Source: Pyrrhoderma lamaoense (taxonomy: Eukaryota; Basidiomycota; Agaricomycetes; Hymenochaetales; Hymenochaetaceae). Taken from it: a stretch of DNA of 64,000 bases. Every line of letters starts with the position of its first letter. Position 1 is the stretch's first letter. Both the position numbers and the translations under genes were made by a program. The stretch covers positions 1,178,001 to 1,242,000 of the forward strand of contig NBAZ01000001.1 of the NCBI GenBank assembly GCA_002794735.1. Reading direction: 5' to 3'. Positions 24,264 through 36,920 of the stretch are shown one piece after another. The notes below the pieces were generated by a model. That model made no database searches. It was not told where the DNA came from and was given only the letters and a program-made list of their open reading frames with translations.

Positions 24264-27200
24264 ATGGCTACCACTAGCTCTGCTGACACTACGCTTGAAG
24301 TATCAAATGAATCTTTGCAAGGCGAAAAGTCTGTTGACGTGTTGGCATCCGAGCTTGAGAAAGCCGAGATACGGACTAAAGAAGACACGCAAGCTGTTGA
24401 GACCAAAAATGCAGACACTCGTCTACGAATCACTTATTCTCGTACACAACTATTAAATCTAAGCCAATCTCCTCTAGTAAAGCCTCCCGATGATATGCCC
24501 AACTTTAAAGCTTGGCTTGGGTTCGTTGTCAGATCTCTTGTATAATAGATATGTCACTAATCACTGCTTCTTCCTTAGGGAGTGGAGCGAGACTTCACCC
24601 GCCTCCGCAAAGAAAGATGCTGATACACTGGGTTCCAATGGAGGTCCCAGAGACAGGAGGTACGCTCACACACCTATGTGTAAAATCTCGCTTGCTGAAT
24701 TTTTATTGAGCAGATACAGACGCGAAGCTGAAGATGGTGGTATGTATTTTTACTATAAATCAACAAATGCTTTTGACAAACTTCATGCAGATGGAACTTC
24801 GAGGCCTCCTTTCCGCTCTACACTCTCTCAGCCCTCTCAAATGGGGAATTTCAAGCATCAACCTCTACGCTCCAGTGACCGTGACAGGGAACGAGACAGT
24901 GATCTTCGAACGGTAAGTCTTTCTATTATTAGGCAGGATGGCTACAGCTTGAAAATAGAATTAATAGCTTTCTGATAAATATGATCGCGAGAGGGGTCGT
25001 GGTGATCGTATTGGGCTACCAACACATTCGACCTTATTGCGAAACCGCGACCGTGATACGGGTTCACACCTGACTTCTGGTTAGTGGCTTGAAATTTTCC
25101 AGTAAAACAACAAATGACTAGCAATTCTTAGATCGAGACACTCAACGCTCTGGGCCCCGAAAGCGAACTGGAGAAAGTAAAGAAGATTGGCGCCGTGGTG
25201 AGTGATTTCTGTTGAGTGTATGAATGTAAGGACTTAGACATTATAGGTGCCGAACCACCTCGATCAGGCCGGGATGAACGTTAGTAAAATGACATTTTTC
25301 AATTGACTAGCTTTTGATATCTTTTTTTTCCAACATAGACCACAGTCGTCGCGATCGCGAAGATCGAGAACGGCAGCGTTCACGAGCTCGAGATAACTCC
25401 AGGCAGCGAAGCAGCCCTCCTTCCTCAAGAAAGGACCGTGACCGCGAGGATCATCGAAAGGATCGAGAGCGATTCGCAGATGCAGACGACGACGGGAGAC
25501 GTTGGCGGGATGAAGGAAAACGTGAAGAGCGCCTGCAAGCACGCCGCGAAAAGGAAAAAGGTAGAGACCGCAGTCGTGACCCAGATGACCGTGATGGATG
25601 GACTGTGTCGGATGATAGAGCCCAGAAGCGTACTGCAAGGGAGCGTAAATACGAAGAAATTCGGGAGAAGGGAGAGAAGAGGGACACAGAAAAAGAGAAA
25701 GAACCTGCATGGATGGAGACTTACATCCCTTCCCCTTCTTCTGGTGGTATACTAGGTGGAAAGGGTGAGGGTGAGGTCGATAGCATTCAAGCATGGAAGA
25801 AGGACATGAAAGAAAGGGAAATGAGAGCTAAAGGGTTATCGACAGATGCACATGAGACAAATGAAGAGGCGAAACAACCAGAAAACCAATTGGATGAAAT
25901 CCAGCTCTTCAAGCTCATGATGAAGCAAGAAGAGCAGAAACGCGCTGCAAATAGCGATCCTAACTCGGCAGCAGAAGAACGTCAGGCTTCAGCAAATACA
26001 GATAACACTCCAATGCGAGCTCAAGGAAAGTCTGTAACTGGAGGTACGTATTTATCAAATGCTTCGACACATCCTAAATTAATACTCACAACAGTTTATA
26101 TGCGCACAGAAACATCAAACCCCGATGTGGCTATGACGACTTCCCTGGACCCTTTGCTAGCTAGTATGTCACTTAAGAACCACACTCTTTCAGCATCGTC
26201 TACTTCTATACTGGGAGTCTCAGCGAGTATCTCAAATAATGGTGTCACGTCACGAGAGAATAGCTCATCCCGCCTCCTTTCTCTGAAGTCTCCGGAGTCC
26301 ATTACTGGTGAACCTCTCTTAGGTAATAAGGACATCCTCTCTCCGACAAATGCTTTCGACCCTCCTCGACAGTCACGTCTCCTTGCATTTGGTACCCAGA
26401 ATGGCAGGGCTGTTGCACAGCCGATTCCCCAAGGTGCACCTACAGCTGCCCAGGTGGGCCGTTTGCAACAGGGTGAACAAGTCTGGCCAAACCAGAGGCA
26501 TTCCTCGACTTCTCCCGCAATACCTGTTACTTCTCAACAACAGGGCTTTGATAAAGCCTCAACGGGTTTGCAATATGATACAATGAATAACATCGCCCGC
26601 CAAACAGTCCTTGACCCGTCTGCACAGTCTTCTCTAGTTTTTGAAAACCTTGCGCGAAATAACATTCCATTAGATTCCAGCCGCGAGTTCATAAACGCAG
26701 ATATTGGTCGTACATCTGTACCCTTATCTAACCTTGCTGATAGGGCTGCATATCTTTCACCCTCTGATGGTCTTCACCACCTAGTAGATTCACGGCGCAA
26801 TCCTTCCCCACCAGTGGGTGGATTCGGTATTACTTCTCCAATCTCCCCCATAGAGAGCTCCCTTGGAGGTAGCCAAACTACATACGCTTCCGGCAAAGGA
26901 AGTCGCATGGCTAAACACTTTGAGCGTCAAAGGGAACAGACGGTTAATACAACTCGCAATATCCAAACACCTATGAATGGCATTATTCCAGGTCGTCAAG
27001 AGCCGCAAGTCCCCCTCGTACCTAATGAAAATCGCAATATACAGGACCTACTTACTATGCTTAACAACTCGGCTCAGGTAAAACCTTTATCCTAGATATG
27101 TTGAAGATTGTGTTACTGATCTAAAATTAAAGGCACAGCGTCAATTGCATGGTATAACTCAAAGTGTCAATCATCAACAAGCTCAGTCCCTCCCTCTTGG

Positions 27201-28059
27201 GCCCTCTAATCCTTTGAGCCGACACGATAATTTACTGGATCCGGATGAAGGACGTTTTGCTCCTGATGGCTTGGTACCAGGTCTTAGGCCAGCGCACCCT
27301 CCACGTGGCCGAGAAGTCAACAATGGAAATCTCTATACATCTCATCTTGACGATGCTATGGCGTTCAATGCTCGTATAGGTCAACAGCGCGGTGTCGTAG
27401 ATCAAATTTACCCAGGCCCTTTGCCTTCTCAGTTCAATGGACAAGGTCCAGGTGGAAACCGAGGAAACCTCAATTTTCAACAGCAAGCGCTGCGAGGCGG
27501 TCCCTCTCCAATCAATAACTTCAATCCAGCTCAAGGACCTCAGCGTCTTCCCCCAGGTTTGGCGAATCTTGGTGGTCGCCCACCTCACGAGCCGAATCAG
27601 TTTGTTAACTCTGGATCCAGTAATTTCGGTATCCCTTCTCAGTTGCATGCAAGCTTGCAGCATACAGGTAACCCACAATTGAACCAATTGCAGATGGCAA
27701 ACCTTGGTTTGGTAAGCGCACAGGGTCAACTCCGTGCTCAACCTAATCTTGGATCGGTGCAGAATAATCTCGGAGGTGGTATTAATGGATTGGACTTCCG
27801 TACTGCGCCTGGGGTTCCGGTACAAAATCAACTCTTGGGTCTGGGTAATCCTAACCTTGCTCAAGGTCTGCGCAACGGACATGGTTTCAATGGGCAACAG
27901 CTTCATGGTCCGAATCAACTAAATCCCTTACTAAACCATCGTCAACAACACAATATCCAACCCCAACCTCAACTACAGCTCCCTCCCCAATTCCAAGGCA
28001 TACCGAATGGCCAGCATAATGATCTGATGGCACTACTCATGGGTGGTCACCGAGACTAA
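24264..28059 (+). CDS. Large eIF4E-binding-motif protein (4E-T/Eap1-like), RD-rich and Gln-rich
   Basis: Near residue 60 the protein has ITYSRTQLLNLSQSPL, a perfect YxxxxL-phi motif (Y-SRTQ-L-L), the canonical eIF4E docking helix. It is followed by PDDMPNFKAWLG. Next comes a long Arg/Asp/Glu region (RRDREDRERQRSRARD...), then a conserved-looking block EPAWMETYIPSPSSGGILGG and GEVDSIQAWKKDMKERE. The second half is Asn/Gln/Pro/Gly-rich low complexity, ending NDLMALLMGGHRD. This build resembles 4E-T and Eap1-type translational repressors, which link eIF4E to decay factors in P-bodies; that role is inference. Five or more introns lie in the first kilobase. I choose ATG 24264 (ATCATGG); an in-frame ATG exists at 24183. 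Confidence 0.75.
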
Positions 28060-31000
28060 CAAACGAATCTCCTGACTTCAAATCATTAGAGTAAATCTAC
28101 TATTCTTCCTTACTCCAGACCAAAATCTCAAATACGGCAACTCTGAAATTCGTTTCTTTAGTAACGCAGCAATCCCTATTTTGTTATTTTGTACATCCAT
28201 TTTTTAGCCTCGCTCTTCTTTTCTTTTTCTCACATATTCATATATTCACAACTTTTTTCTTTCTTTTCTCACTTCTTTTTTCTTCTTCCTTTTTTCTTCC
28301 TTTTTTCTTCCTTTTTTCTCTTTCTTCTGTTTCCTATCTTCTGTTTTTTCTCTTCACTCTCCCATATATGTATTTACGAAAACGTTATTATAAATACTGC
28401 TCATAGTTCTTTCCTTGCAACTTATGCGATGACTACGTGGATCCGTTATAATAAGAGCAGACTTGCTTTTCAAGCTTACGTTCGTAGTTGTAACAGAATT
28501 CTGATTATTGTTTGATCCACTTCACAGCATGTTTGAGTACCGTGCCTCGCTTGAAAAGAGTCGGATCTGGTCGCTCGGAAAAATAAGTCCGGTATCGGAC
28601 GGCCTATGTCGTCCAAGCGCTTGATTTCCCTGAAGAGACATATACTTAGCACCATGATTTGGTTTTCTTAGTAGTAGTAAAGCGAACAGATGGTAACAGG
28701 ATGGAACTTCTTGTGATGGTATGACATTTTCGATGTGTATATCAGTATTCTTATTCAATCGCCGATGATCTCTTTCTCGTGTACAATTCCTGTGGGAGAG
28801 TAGGTATCTCTTTTGAGATAGATCCTTCAGTTAGCATTCACCTTAGTTATCGGCTGCACACGAGAAGAAAGGGTGTATCACATGTATGCTACTTGCACAA
28901 TCCCATGTCTTAGTGATTTAATGGTACGAAAATGAGGAGCAGTACAAAGTACTATAGCCAGATAATTCAGATAAGCAATTATAGATTACTGATTGGATCA
29001 CGGATGATTGAGTTTTATCATTATGTAATTAAAAGATCAAGGAACAAGTCAAATTCACAGCCACTATCAGTGTCTAAAAGTCTCCGTTATGTTGGTATGT
29101 TTCCTTTTTGGAATCAATTACATATTTCAGTGATGCTGATAATATACAATGTTTCAATGTTTGACATTGACTTTATCGAACCATGAGACCACGAGTAGGA
29201 GCGTCATTTGATAGCTATTGTTATCTTTCAAAGTTCAACTACGGGGAAGTTTTGAGTACATTCGATATCAGGTCGAATGTGTGTACTATTGACACTGTAC
29301 TATATCAAGTAATATTTCAGACTGCAAATATTTGTACAACAATGATAACATCCGCGAGAATCATATGGGTATTAGAAATTATCAGGATCAGGAGCGTTAT
29401 GGAAGATTTAGGTACCAAAAATACATGAATTGGCAAAATATCGAACCGAGACTACCGAACTGCTCCGGAACACAGCCTTGTTTTGATCGGGCCGCGTTGG
29501 CATCATACTTAAGATGTACATTGATGACATGGTTGAAAGTATACTAGCTCTAAAATAGCAACTTGACAGCCTTCATTCACAATATAACTGAAGTCCGAAG
29601 TCCTGCCCAATGAGAGACTCGTGGGTTGGTACTATGGATACTGTCGGATCTCATGAAGAGAAGGACTCGGAGGTAGATAGCCAATAAAACGGAGTTATCA
29701 TTTATAGGCGAAGGGACAGAGTCAAAAAGTTAGACGAGCACACTGCTTTCATCACAGTTCGAGCTGTGTCTACACTAGTATACTCTCCATCCGGGAATAG
29801 CGCCGGTTGCGTGCTAGAGAGTAATTTCTCAATGCCTGGTCTCTTCTTGATATAACGAGTGTGAGTAGACACGCTAGAATCAATCACTCTAATGAAATAT
29901 GTAAATGAATTGAGGTATGATTGAGTAGCATTTCCCGTTATCTTCGGCGGGATTTATATGTTGATCTTCGAATTCCCATCCTTATTTCTATGTGTCACAA
30001 TCGGTCGTAATTTTCGCCGTCTTAGCATTCACATGGATAATCTATTTGCTACCCTTTTGAAAGTCTGGAAAATAAAAAATGGGGCGATCAAAAGGAATGC
30101 AAAGGAGTTGCTGGACAATGCGGACAAACACAAATTTCCATGGATATTCATCACTGTGAAATGAATCGATCCGATGTCAAGCCCTATATATATGATCAAC
30201 GAAAATAGCTAAAAATCTTTTAGAAAGATTTAGAAGTTACAAGTATATCTGATGAGAGGATAGATCAGCATACTAGAAGATGTGAAGAAGATATGTAGAT
30301 CATTAGTGGAATGAATATCTAGTTGTGTAAGAAAGAGAACGCTCTAAAGTATAAAAATGATGCATAGAATGATCCAATGTATAGAAGAATGTTATAAAAG
30401 TACAAGTACGCTATTATAATTGCCCGGTGTGGCAGAAGAACGCTCAAGAAGGGGCTTTGAAACTATTCGGACTTTTGCGCAACAGGTCGAACGTAATAAT
30501 CAGCCTCGTGTTCAGAAAGACATCCGATATCATTGGCAGCATCTGGCCGCAGATCATAAAGAGGTTTGGTGGTGCGTGGTATTCATCTTAGGGGCTGTAA
30601 AAAAGGTTGAGTGTAGACCTCATAGAGAAGTTGCATGTTGTTTAAGTAGACAGAGAAGGCGGCAAGCCGGAGTGGAGATAAAGGTCCTGTCCAGAAGTGG
30701 AAGTTAGTGTTAAGAATTGTGCCTGCAGGCAAAAACGTGGAGCATACAATCAAAGACTGAGCCCGAATCAAGCGAGAGCCAGATTGATTACTTCAAGGAG
30801 CTAAAGAGCACGCTCTGACCGCATTCCCGTTTGATCCCACTAGCTTCTACGGTTATCCCACCATAGAAAACGGCCACGTCCTTTGTCTTTTGGAGATTTT
30901 ACAACCCTCGCCCCCGTATCAGGACTACTACCAGAGAGGTGTCCTGATCCCCTGACCTCGGAGTCACTTGCGACAAAGGACCATCCAACGGCCTACTTCG

Positions 31001-32296
31001 CACACAAAACCTCACTAGTCACTCATTATTTTGTCTTACTCTCTTTTTTCTTGCACTTCTTGCCTATTTCGATACTCGTCGCGTCGCAGTCACTAGACAT
31101 CGACCATAATACTGAATCAAACTAATTAAACACAATAGAACGCTAATCTTGACCAAAGAAACGGAAGACAAGGCTGAGACTTGTAGCTCTTGTGAGTATG
31201 TTAAGGAATGAGGCAGAAATGGAGAAAGGCTGACACCGGACGTGCCGGGCGAAGACCCCGGTAATTTTGATCGATTACTTGTGTAGGAAAGTGGAAAGTA
31301 ACCCCTTAACAACAGGCTACAGGTGAGAATAGGCTGCTCACGGGTTGAGATGGGGGACTTGAAAACGGCGAACACTGGCTGACGACTTTATTTCGACTAA
31401 TACAGATATAAAGTGACAATCGAGACACTGGGACAGAGAAAAGGAAAAAAAAAAGGTGAGAATTTGTCAAGTGAATGAAATATAATACAAATACAACTAT
31501 AGTTGTACGGGGGTATTAGTAATAGAGCTATTAAGTAATACTGGTATTATATGAAAATACTAGTTATGGGAATGAGTTTCCGTATGGAGCTCAGGGAAGG
31601 GTGTGTACGAAAGCGGCAGGGTAAATGGTGACCAAATCGATGTGAATTCACAGAGGGTTGCCCGGTGTATCAGAACCAGATCGTAGATGAACACTGTTCC
31701 CTTATAGACCCCTTTCTCCTTTCAACCTTCATTCTCCCTCCCTTTCTACTGTCGTCGACAGAATCCTCAGCGACGACGTCGGCGACAAAATTCCCGTCGT
31801 TCATCATTGAAGACGCGGCTATCCTTTTACATCTTGACTTACGACTTACTGTACTCACGAGAACGCTTATCTGACTTTTTACCGTTTCGTCACCTACACA
31901 GCACTCCAAACGACCACTCTCTAACTCTGTGCAACATAATTTTTTATACATCTTTCAACCTCGACGAATTAATAAGCTTGGTAGGTCTTCTTTGTCTATC
32001 TATATCTGCTCAACGTTCCTTTTTGCTTTTGTTCCCGTGACTGTTGGTTGTATTCCAGTTTGGGCTGGATGGACTGCATAAGGTCAAGCTGCTCATGCTC
32101 GATGCCACCCCAGACGAGGTTGAATCCTGACCACTATCCCCCCAACTTCTTGCTCGAGCGGCTTTTCCATCTGCTCTTGGTTACTGTTGGACCACACGTC
32201 CGGTTTTTTTTTGCGTGTTTGTCGCTCAGTTTGCGACCACTGCAGATCCTTTTCTCTTCTTTTCTTAATATTACCACGCTTAATACTCGTTACACT
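28060..32296. other. Gene-poor 4.2-kb region upstream of the G1 cyclin gene
   Basis: No gene can be supported here. The start (28190-28370) is a pyrimidine-rich tract. Short open readings at 29702-29887 (-) and 30420-30707 (+) have no recognisable family. The part from about 31670 is C/T-rich and looks like the promoter and leader of the cyclin. I found no terminal inverted repeats or transposase motifs, but degraded elements could be missed by eye. Confidence 0.55.
28285..28317 (+). repeat. Three tandem copies of the 11-mer CTTCCTTTTTT
   Basis: Units at 28285-28295, 28296-28306 and 28307-28317 are identical, within a longer pyrimidine tract about 130-310 bp after the stop codon of the eIF4E-binding-motif gene. 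It is simple-sequence repeat material, possibly in the 3' untranslated region. Confidence 0.85.
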
Positions 32297-33781
32297 ATGT
32301 CCGCTACCTTATTGTCGGTGGCTAATCTTCCCTCTTCTCCTTACTCTAGTTCGTCATCTCCATCCAGTCTTCAACTTGCGAATATGAAAGAGACATCAAT
32401 CTCCGCCTCGCGCTCCACCAGAAACCAATTATATCCTAAAAAGCGTCCTTCCCCACACCGTGATGGTGTACAAAAATCGCGTTGCAAAGACTTAGCGGGC
32501 TCGTCCCGTAGGACTCCTGCGGCTATCAAAGCTGAATTACAACGTCTGCGGCATCGTGAAGCTCAACTCGCTGCCTATCGCAAAGAAGGTATCTATATTG
32601 AAGAAGAATACCGTGATGAGATACGTTATTATATGCATGAAATGGAGGTCGGTTCCCACTTCTGAAAATGATGGGTCCTCCGATGTTTCTTTACTTAAAA
32701 CTTTTTGATATTATAGTCATACACAATGGGTTCTGCTACTGCCATGGATCAACAGCCTGAAATTCAATGGTCTATGCGACCCTGTCTTGTTGATTTTTTA
32801 GTCGAGGTCCACTTCACCTTCCGACTTCGTCCCGAAACGCTATACCTAACTCTTAACATCGTGGATCGTTATGTTTCTCGACGTATTGTGTATACTAAAC
32901 ATTATCAATTGGTCGGATGTGCAGCTTTATGGATTGCCGCAAAATTCGAGGATGCGAAGGAGCGTGTGCCAACCGTGACAGACCTTGTACAGATATGCAG
33001 AGAAACCTATGATGAATCAGCATTCATTCAAATGGAAGGACATGTTCTTGCAACAATTCAATGGACCTTGGGTCATCCAACTGCTGAAGCATGGCTTCGT
33101 TTCTATTGTTGTGGATCTTTCGAGGAAAGCGCTCAGGTTCAACATGTTGCTCGATTTTTAATGGAAATCACGTTGTTTTATCGTGATTTTATAAAATTCC
33201 CCCCATCAGCTATCGCTTTGGCCTCGCTTATACTTGCTCGTTACATCTGTAACCAGCCTAGACGAGTATACGATGAGTCTGATGATGTTGCTGAAATCGT
33301 TGAATTATTGGACAATCGTTTAGCGAAAAACGTCGCTGAAGTCTCAGAAACTCTTGTGCGCAAATATTCATTCGGATTTTACTCCAAGGCTTCAACCCAC
33401 ACTGTTCAATGGTACCTGACAGGCAACCGTTATGTTCGCCATGTTCTCCCGTGCCTAGTGCCAACAACACCCGTTTCACGCAATCCGTTATCAGCACTAA
33501 GCACTCCTATGAGCTCTATGTCTGTATCAACGGACTCATCTGATGATAACGATATGCCCGTAACTCCAACGACTCCAGCTTGTTCAGATCCTTTCGTGCT
33601 TTCTCAAACCCTTATGTCCGCAAAAGCTGATAAGGAAAATGTCCCTACAGCTTATGATACATCGGTACCTACGAAGTATACTAATGCTGCAGACGACTTG
33701 AGTTCTCATGATTACTATCCTCGCTCCGCTTTGCAAGATCGCAATGTTTTAGCACCCTCGCCGGTACGACAGGTATCATGA
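32297..33781 (+). CDS. G1-type cyclin (Cln/Puc1-like)
   Basis: Two exons split at 32646/32716 (GAG|GTCGGT...TATAG|TCATAC). The N-terminus is Ser-rich and basic; the cyclin box begins YRDEIRYYMHEME and continues IQWSMRPCLVDFLVEVHFTF, LRPETLYLTLNIVDRYVSRR, LVGCAALWIAAKFEDAKERV and PTVTDLVQICRETYDESAFI. This is the N-terminal cyclin fold with the CDK-contacting M-R...D..V and KYE/KFED elements. The C-terminal tail is rich in Ser, Thr and Pro with several TP and SP sites, suggesting phosphorylation-dependent turnover. Cln-type cyclins activate Cdc28/Cdk1 at Start. The gene is isolated by more than 3 kb on each side. The B-type alternative is less likely, as no destruction box was noticed. Confidence 0.88.
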
Positions 33782-36700
33782 AGACTTTCAGCGTGATTCA
33801 ATGTGAACGTTTTCTCTCCATAATCAGTCTACCGCCATCATTGTTGGGTTCACTATTACCTTCCAAATCTTTTCATTTTCCTTCTGCTCGGTTTTCTCTT
33901 TTTTGTTGCAAGTCAAAATGTACTTTACACCATTATATGTCAATTAGCCACCACTGGCAGCGCACTCCATCTGTCTCCGCAAATCCAATTTTATTCTATG
34001 CATTCCATTTCATTCTTATCCCGCATTGATCACATATTTCATCACTGGACCAGAGGCTCGAGTCTTTTCGATGGGAACTAGGCTTTAGTTCTGAAGGATG
34101 AAGTTTAATTAACCTTCATTATTTCATTCTCACTACTCCGCTTTATGTGCGAGTTGAAAAATTTGTACCATCGAACGAACTGGTCTCCCCCTCCATTCTG
34201 CAGTCACCTTTCTTCCGGCATTTTCAACTTGTGTTGTTATTCCTTCTTTCACAGCCATCAAACACATCCTTCTTATCCCCCAACATTTAAACATTCTTTC
34301 AATACCAGTAGGTACTAGTTCATTTCTCCATTTTAGTATACATTACCCCTGTGTTTACCTTCTCCCCTCTCCCTTTTTTTATCCTTAACCTTTTCGCCAG
34401 CCCATATCTGTATTGCTTACTGTGTAATTTGGATTTGGAGCGGGCTGTGGGTTACTCTTTTACTTATTTCTATAGTTTTATCAATTGCAACTGTGTCTTT
34501 TTAAAGGTCAACAAATGAACTCTTTTCTTTTATCCAAATCCCCCTTTCGTGCACATTATACTTGGTCTATCACTTCCCTTTATCTGTCCTTTCTCCATTA
34601 CCGTCATATTCCTGCATCCATATCTTCTTCAGCCCATTTATTTCCTTAGTTTTCGTACATATTGTTGGGAAAGGTGGTTGGATGGCCACTGATTCATATA
34701 TGTGCGATTAGTATTCCCATCAAGATAGTCAACTGTGGTATATTTTTTTATTTATTCAATGGAAGGCTATCCCACGAGTGAAGAGAGTGAAGGCGTTTGA
34801 TGGAATTGTAAGCCAGAGACGACGGATGAAGTAGAAGGTTGCATATTATATTCGGAACCCTTGTTCTCGTGGTAAGCTCCGACTCTAATAAGGATTGGTT
34901 GACTTTAAAGAAGATAGCACATGTAACAATTTAAGCTGCACTTGGCAACTATCTGCCGCGCACGGACAGGCGATCTCCAGGCTCGTTGCCCTGCCGGGAC
35001 GGTGCGAAGAAAATTGTGTTGACGAAGCCACGAAGAGTGGGTTCAACTATGATACTTTCTGTATGAGGATTAAGGCATCTATCAATGCGGGGCCGCAGCG
35101 GCCTTGGCTCAAGAAATTGATGACATGAGCATATGCATTTGAGGAGCATCTAAACCGCTCTATTTCTGGGTACCATCAGCTATCCGCCGTTTCGGGTATT
35201 GTAAAGAGTCTGCTACACCCTTGCAGTACTGGTGACGAAGTAGTATGTATGCCTTTGTTTTCCCTTCTCCGTAGAACTTCTTGTCTAACCCTTTCGACGA
35301 GTTCCTAGCAGAACATTTCTTAGAGGCAAGAAAGAGTTATTAAAGCACCGCTCTTGTTATAATAAAATAAAATACTGATGATACTGAATTAAAATTGGTG
35401 AATAATATTTACAGCTCATGATCAAGGGATCGTCACGGTCTCACGAACAGGAGTATCAGCACCCCGTCCATCCAGGCAAGACGGGCGCCGAGATTGGTTT
35501 CGCAAACAGCTCTTCTCCGGATTATCCATTATAGATCATTAGATGTATTTAGAATTTAGTTTAAGACCAAATATGTCAACTACTCCCGCGCGAATACGAA
35601 CGGTACCTTTATGTGTTCTTTTTTGCGCGTTTCATTTCCGTTTCTCGGGGAAGGAGAGGGGGGGAGACACTGGGGAGACAGAAGTATGTATGTATTGTCG
35701 TTGTTCAGCCGTGAAATCTCGTTCACCAGTGATCGGGATCTGATCCATTTCTCTCTCTTGTGTATCTTCGTCATTTGGGTGTGTGAGTATCTCCATCCTT
35801 GGCGAGAAATTAAGCGTTTTGAAGTGGAACTCCCCTTGTTATTTTGTTCTATTATATTTTTCTTTTACAACTTGTATTACATGTCATGATGATGCTGGTG
35901 CTACGCTAACTGATAGAATGATGACTTTGTCGGGACAAGGCCAGACTAGGGGGCTAGAACAAGGCCGATAAGGCGCGACAGGGAAAAGAGAATAAATCAC
36001 TTTGATAAACCCCTTAAGCTTATGAAGGGGGGTTGTTGCTTTTCTTGACTTAGAAAGCTTAGAGAAAAGATCAGAGATAATTACAAAGAGTATTCCTACC
36101 TTGACCATAAATGTATTCAGAATCACGACGATGCTTCGAGTAATGTTGAAGAAGATTAATGGACTGGTATTTGGGGAATTTTTTCACTTATTAGTATGCT
36201 CCTTGTGCACGCTTGGCCTAAAGATAACAGATGAATGTACTCAGGAGTAACTATCGCTTAATAATTAGAATTTCTTTTACAAGCATGGAAGAAGTTCAAG
36301 AAGTAAAGGTGCATTGCATGGTGGCTACATTATGGGAGCAGTACATATTAGTATACTAGCGCCTCTATGCACTAGAACTGAAGCTAATATTTATTTTCAC
36401 GATTCAGCGTTCCCGTTGTAGTGTTAGTATCCCTTGGTTGACTACATTAGTATAGTGATTACTCGGTATTCATAAAATTGCAAACTAGAGATAGATCGTC
36501 AAATAGGTGGCCTTATTCAGGGTAAAAGCGTTGCTTGTTTGTTTGGAATACTATTCGGCCGCGGTGCTACCGGCATTGACGCAGTTGGAGCTCAAGTAAG
36601 AATAGCATGGTTGCATGTGGATATAGAATGACGCAACAATATTGACAACTTTACTTGACGATTCTCAGACCTTGTGCTTGGAAGACCGGGAAGAAGGGTT

Positions 36701-36920
36701 CATCAAATATTCCTGTGGCTTGTTAGGCTGATAATATGATATATACAGTAAATCAATTTCTCCAGTTTCCATTCGTACGTTCCTACAACATGCAATGATC
36801 TTAAACTGTTGCAACAAGAATAAGATCTGCGAAGCTATCATGACTACTTTTTTCTTCTTCTCCTAGGCCTACAATACAAGTTTGTTCCTGTAACTAACTA
36901 CCTTACTGTTCCTTTTTTTC
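33782..36920. other. Gene-poor 3.1-kb region downstream of the cyclin gene
   Basis: The first 1 kb is C/T-rich and is probably the cyclin 3' untranslated region and terminator area. The rest is AT-rich with short open readings that show no family features. A possible short spliced gene near 36551-36710 is listed separately. Confidence 0.5.
36551..36710 (-). other. Possible end of a small spliced gene, strand uncertain
   Basis: On the minus strand a reading FDEPFFPVFQAQGLRIV, spliced with a GTAAAG donor and TTGAG acceptor, continues NSNCVNAGSTAAE and stops at 36551. On the plus strand a competing reading GKSVACLFGILFGRGATGID splices at GTAAGA to CTTGTGC... and stops at about 36702. Neither has a convincing start or family. 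I report it only because both strands show unusually good splice signals. Confidence 0.2.

Noticed and set aside
25314..25794. Minus-strand open readings opposite the RD-rich region of the eIF4E-binding-motif gene
   Set aside because: Biased Arg/Asp codons on the coding strand create long shadow frames on the other strand.
30420..31668. Repeated 11-mer TTGCCCGGTGT at 30420 and 31658
   Set aside because: Only 11 bases match and the flanks diverge; a chance match is plausible.
34895..35149. Overlapping readings on both strands near 35 kb
   Set aside because: Mutually overlapping, no motifs, no splice context and no match to known families.
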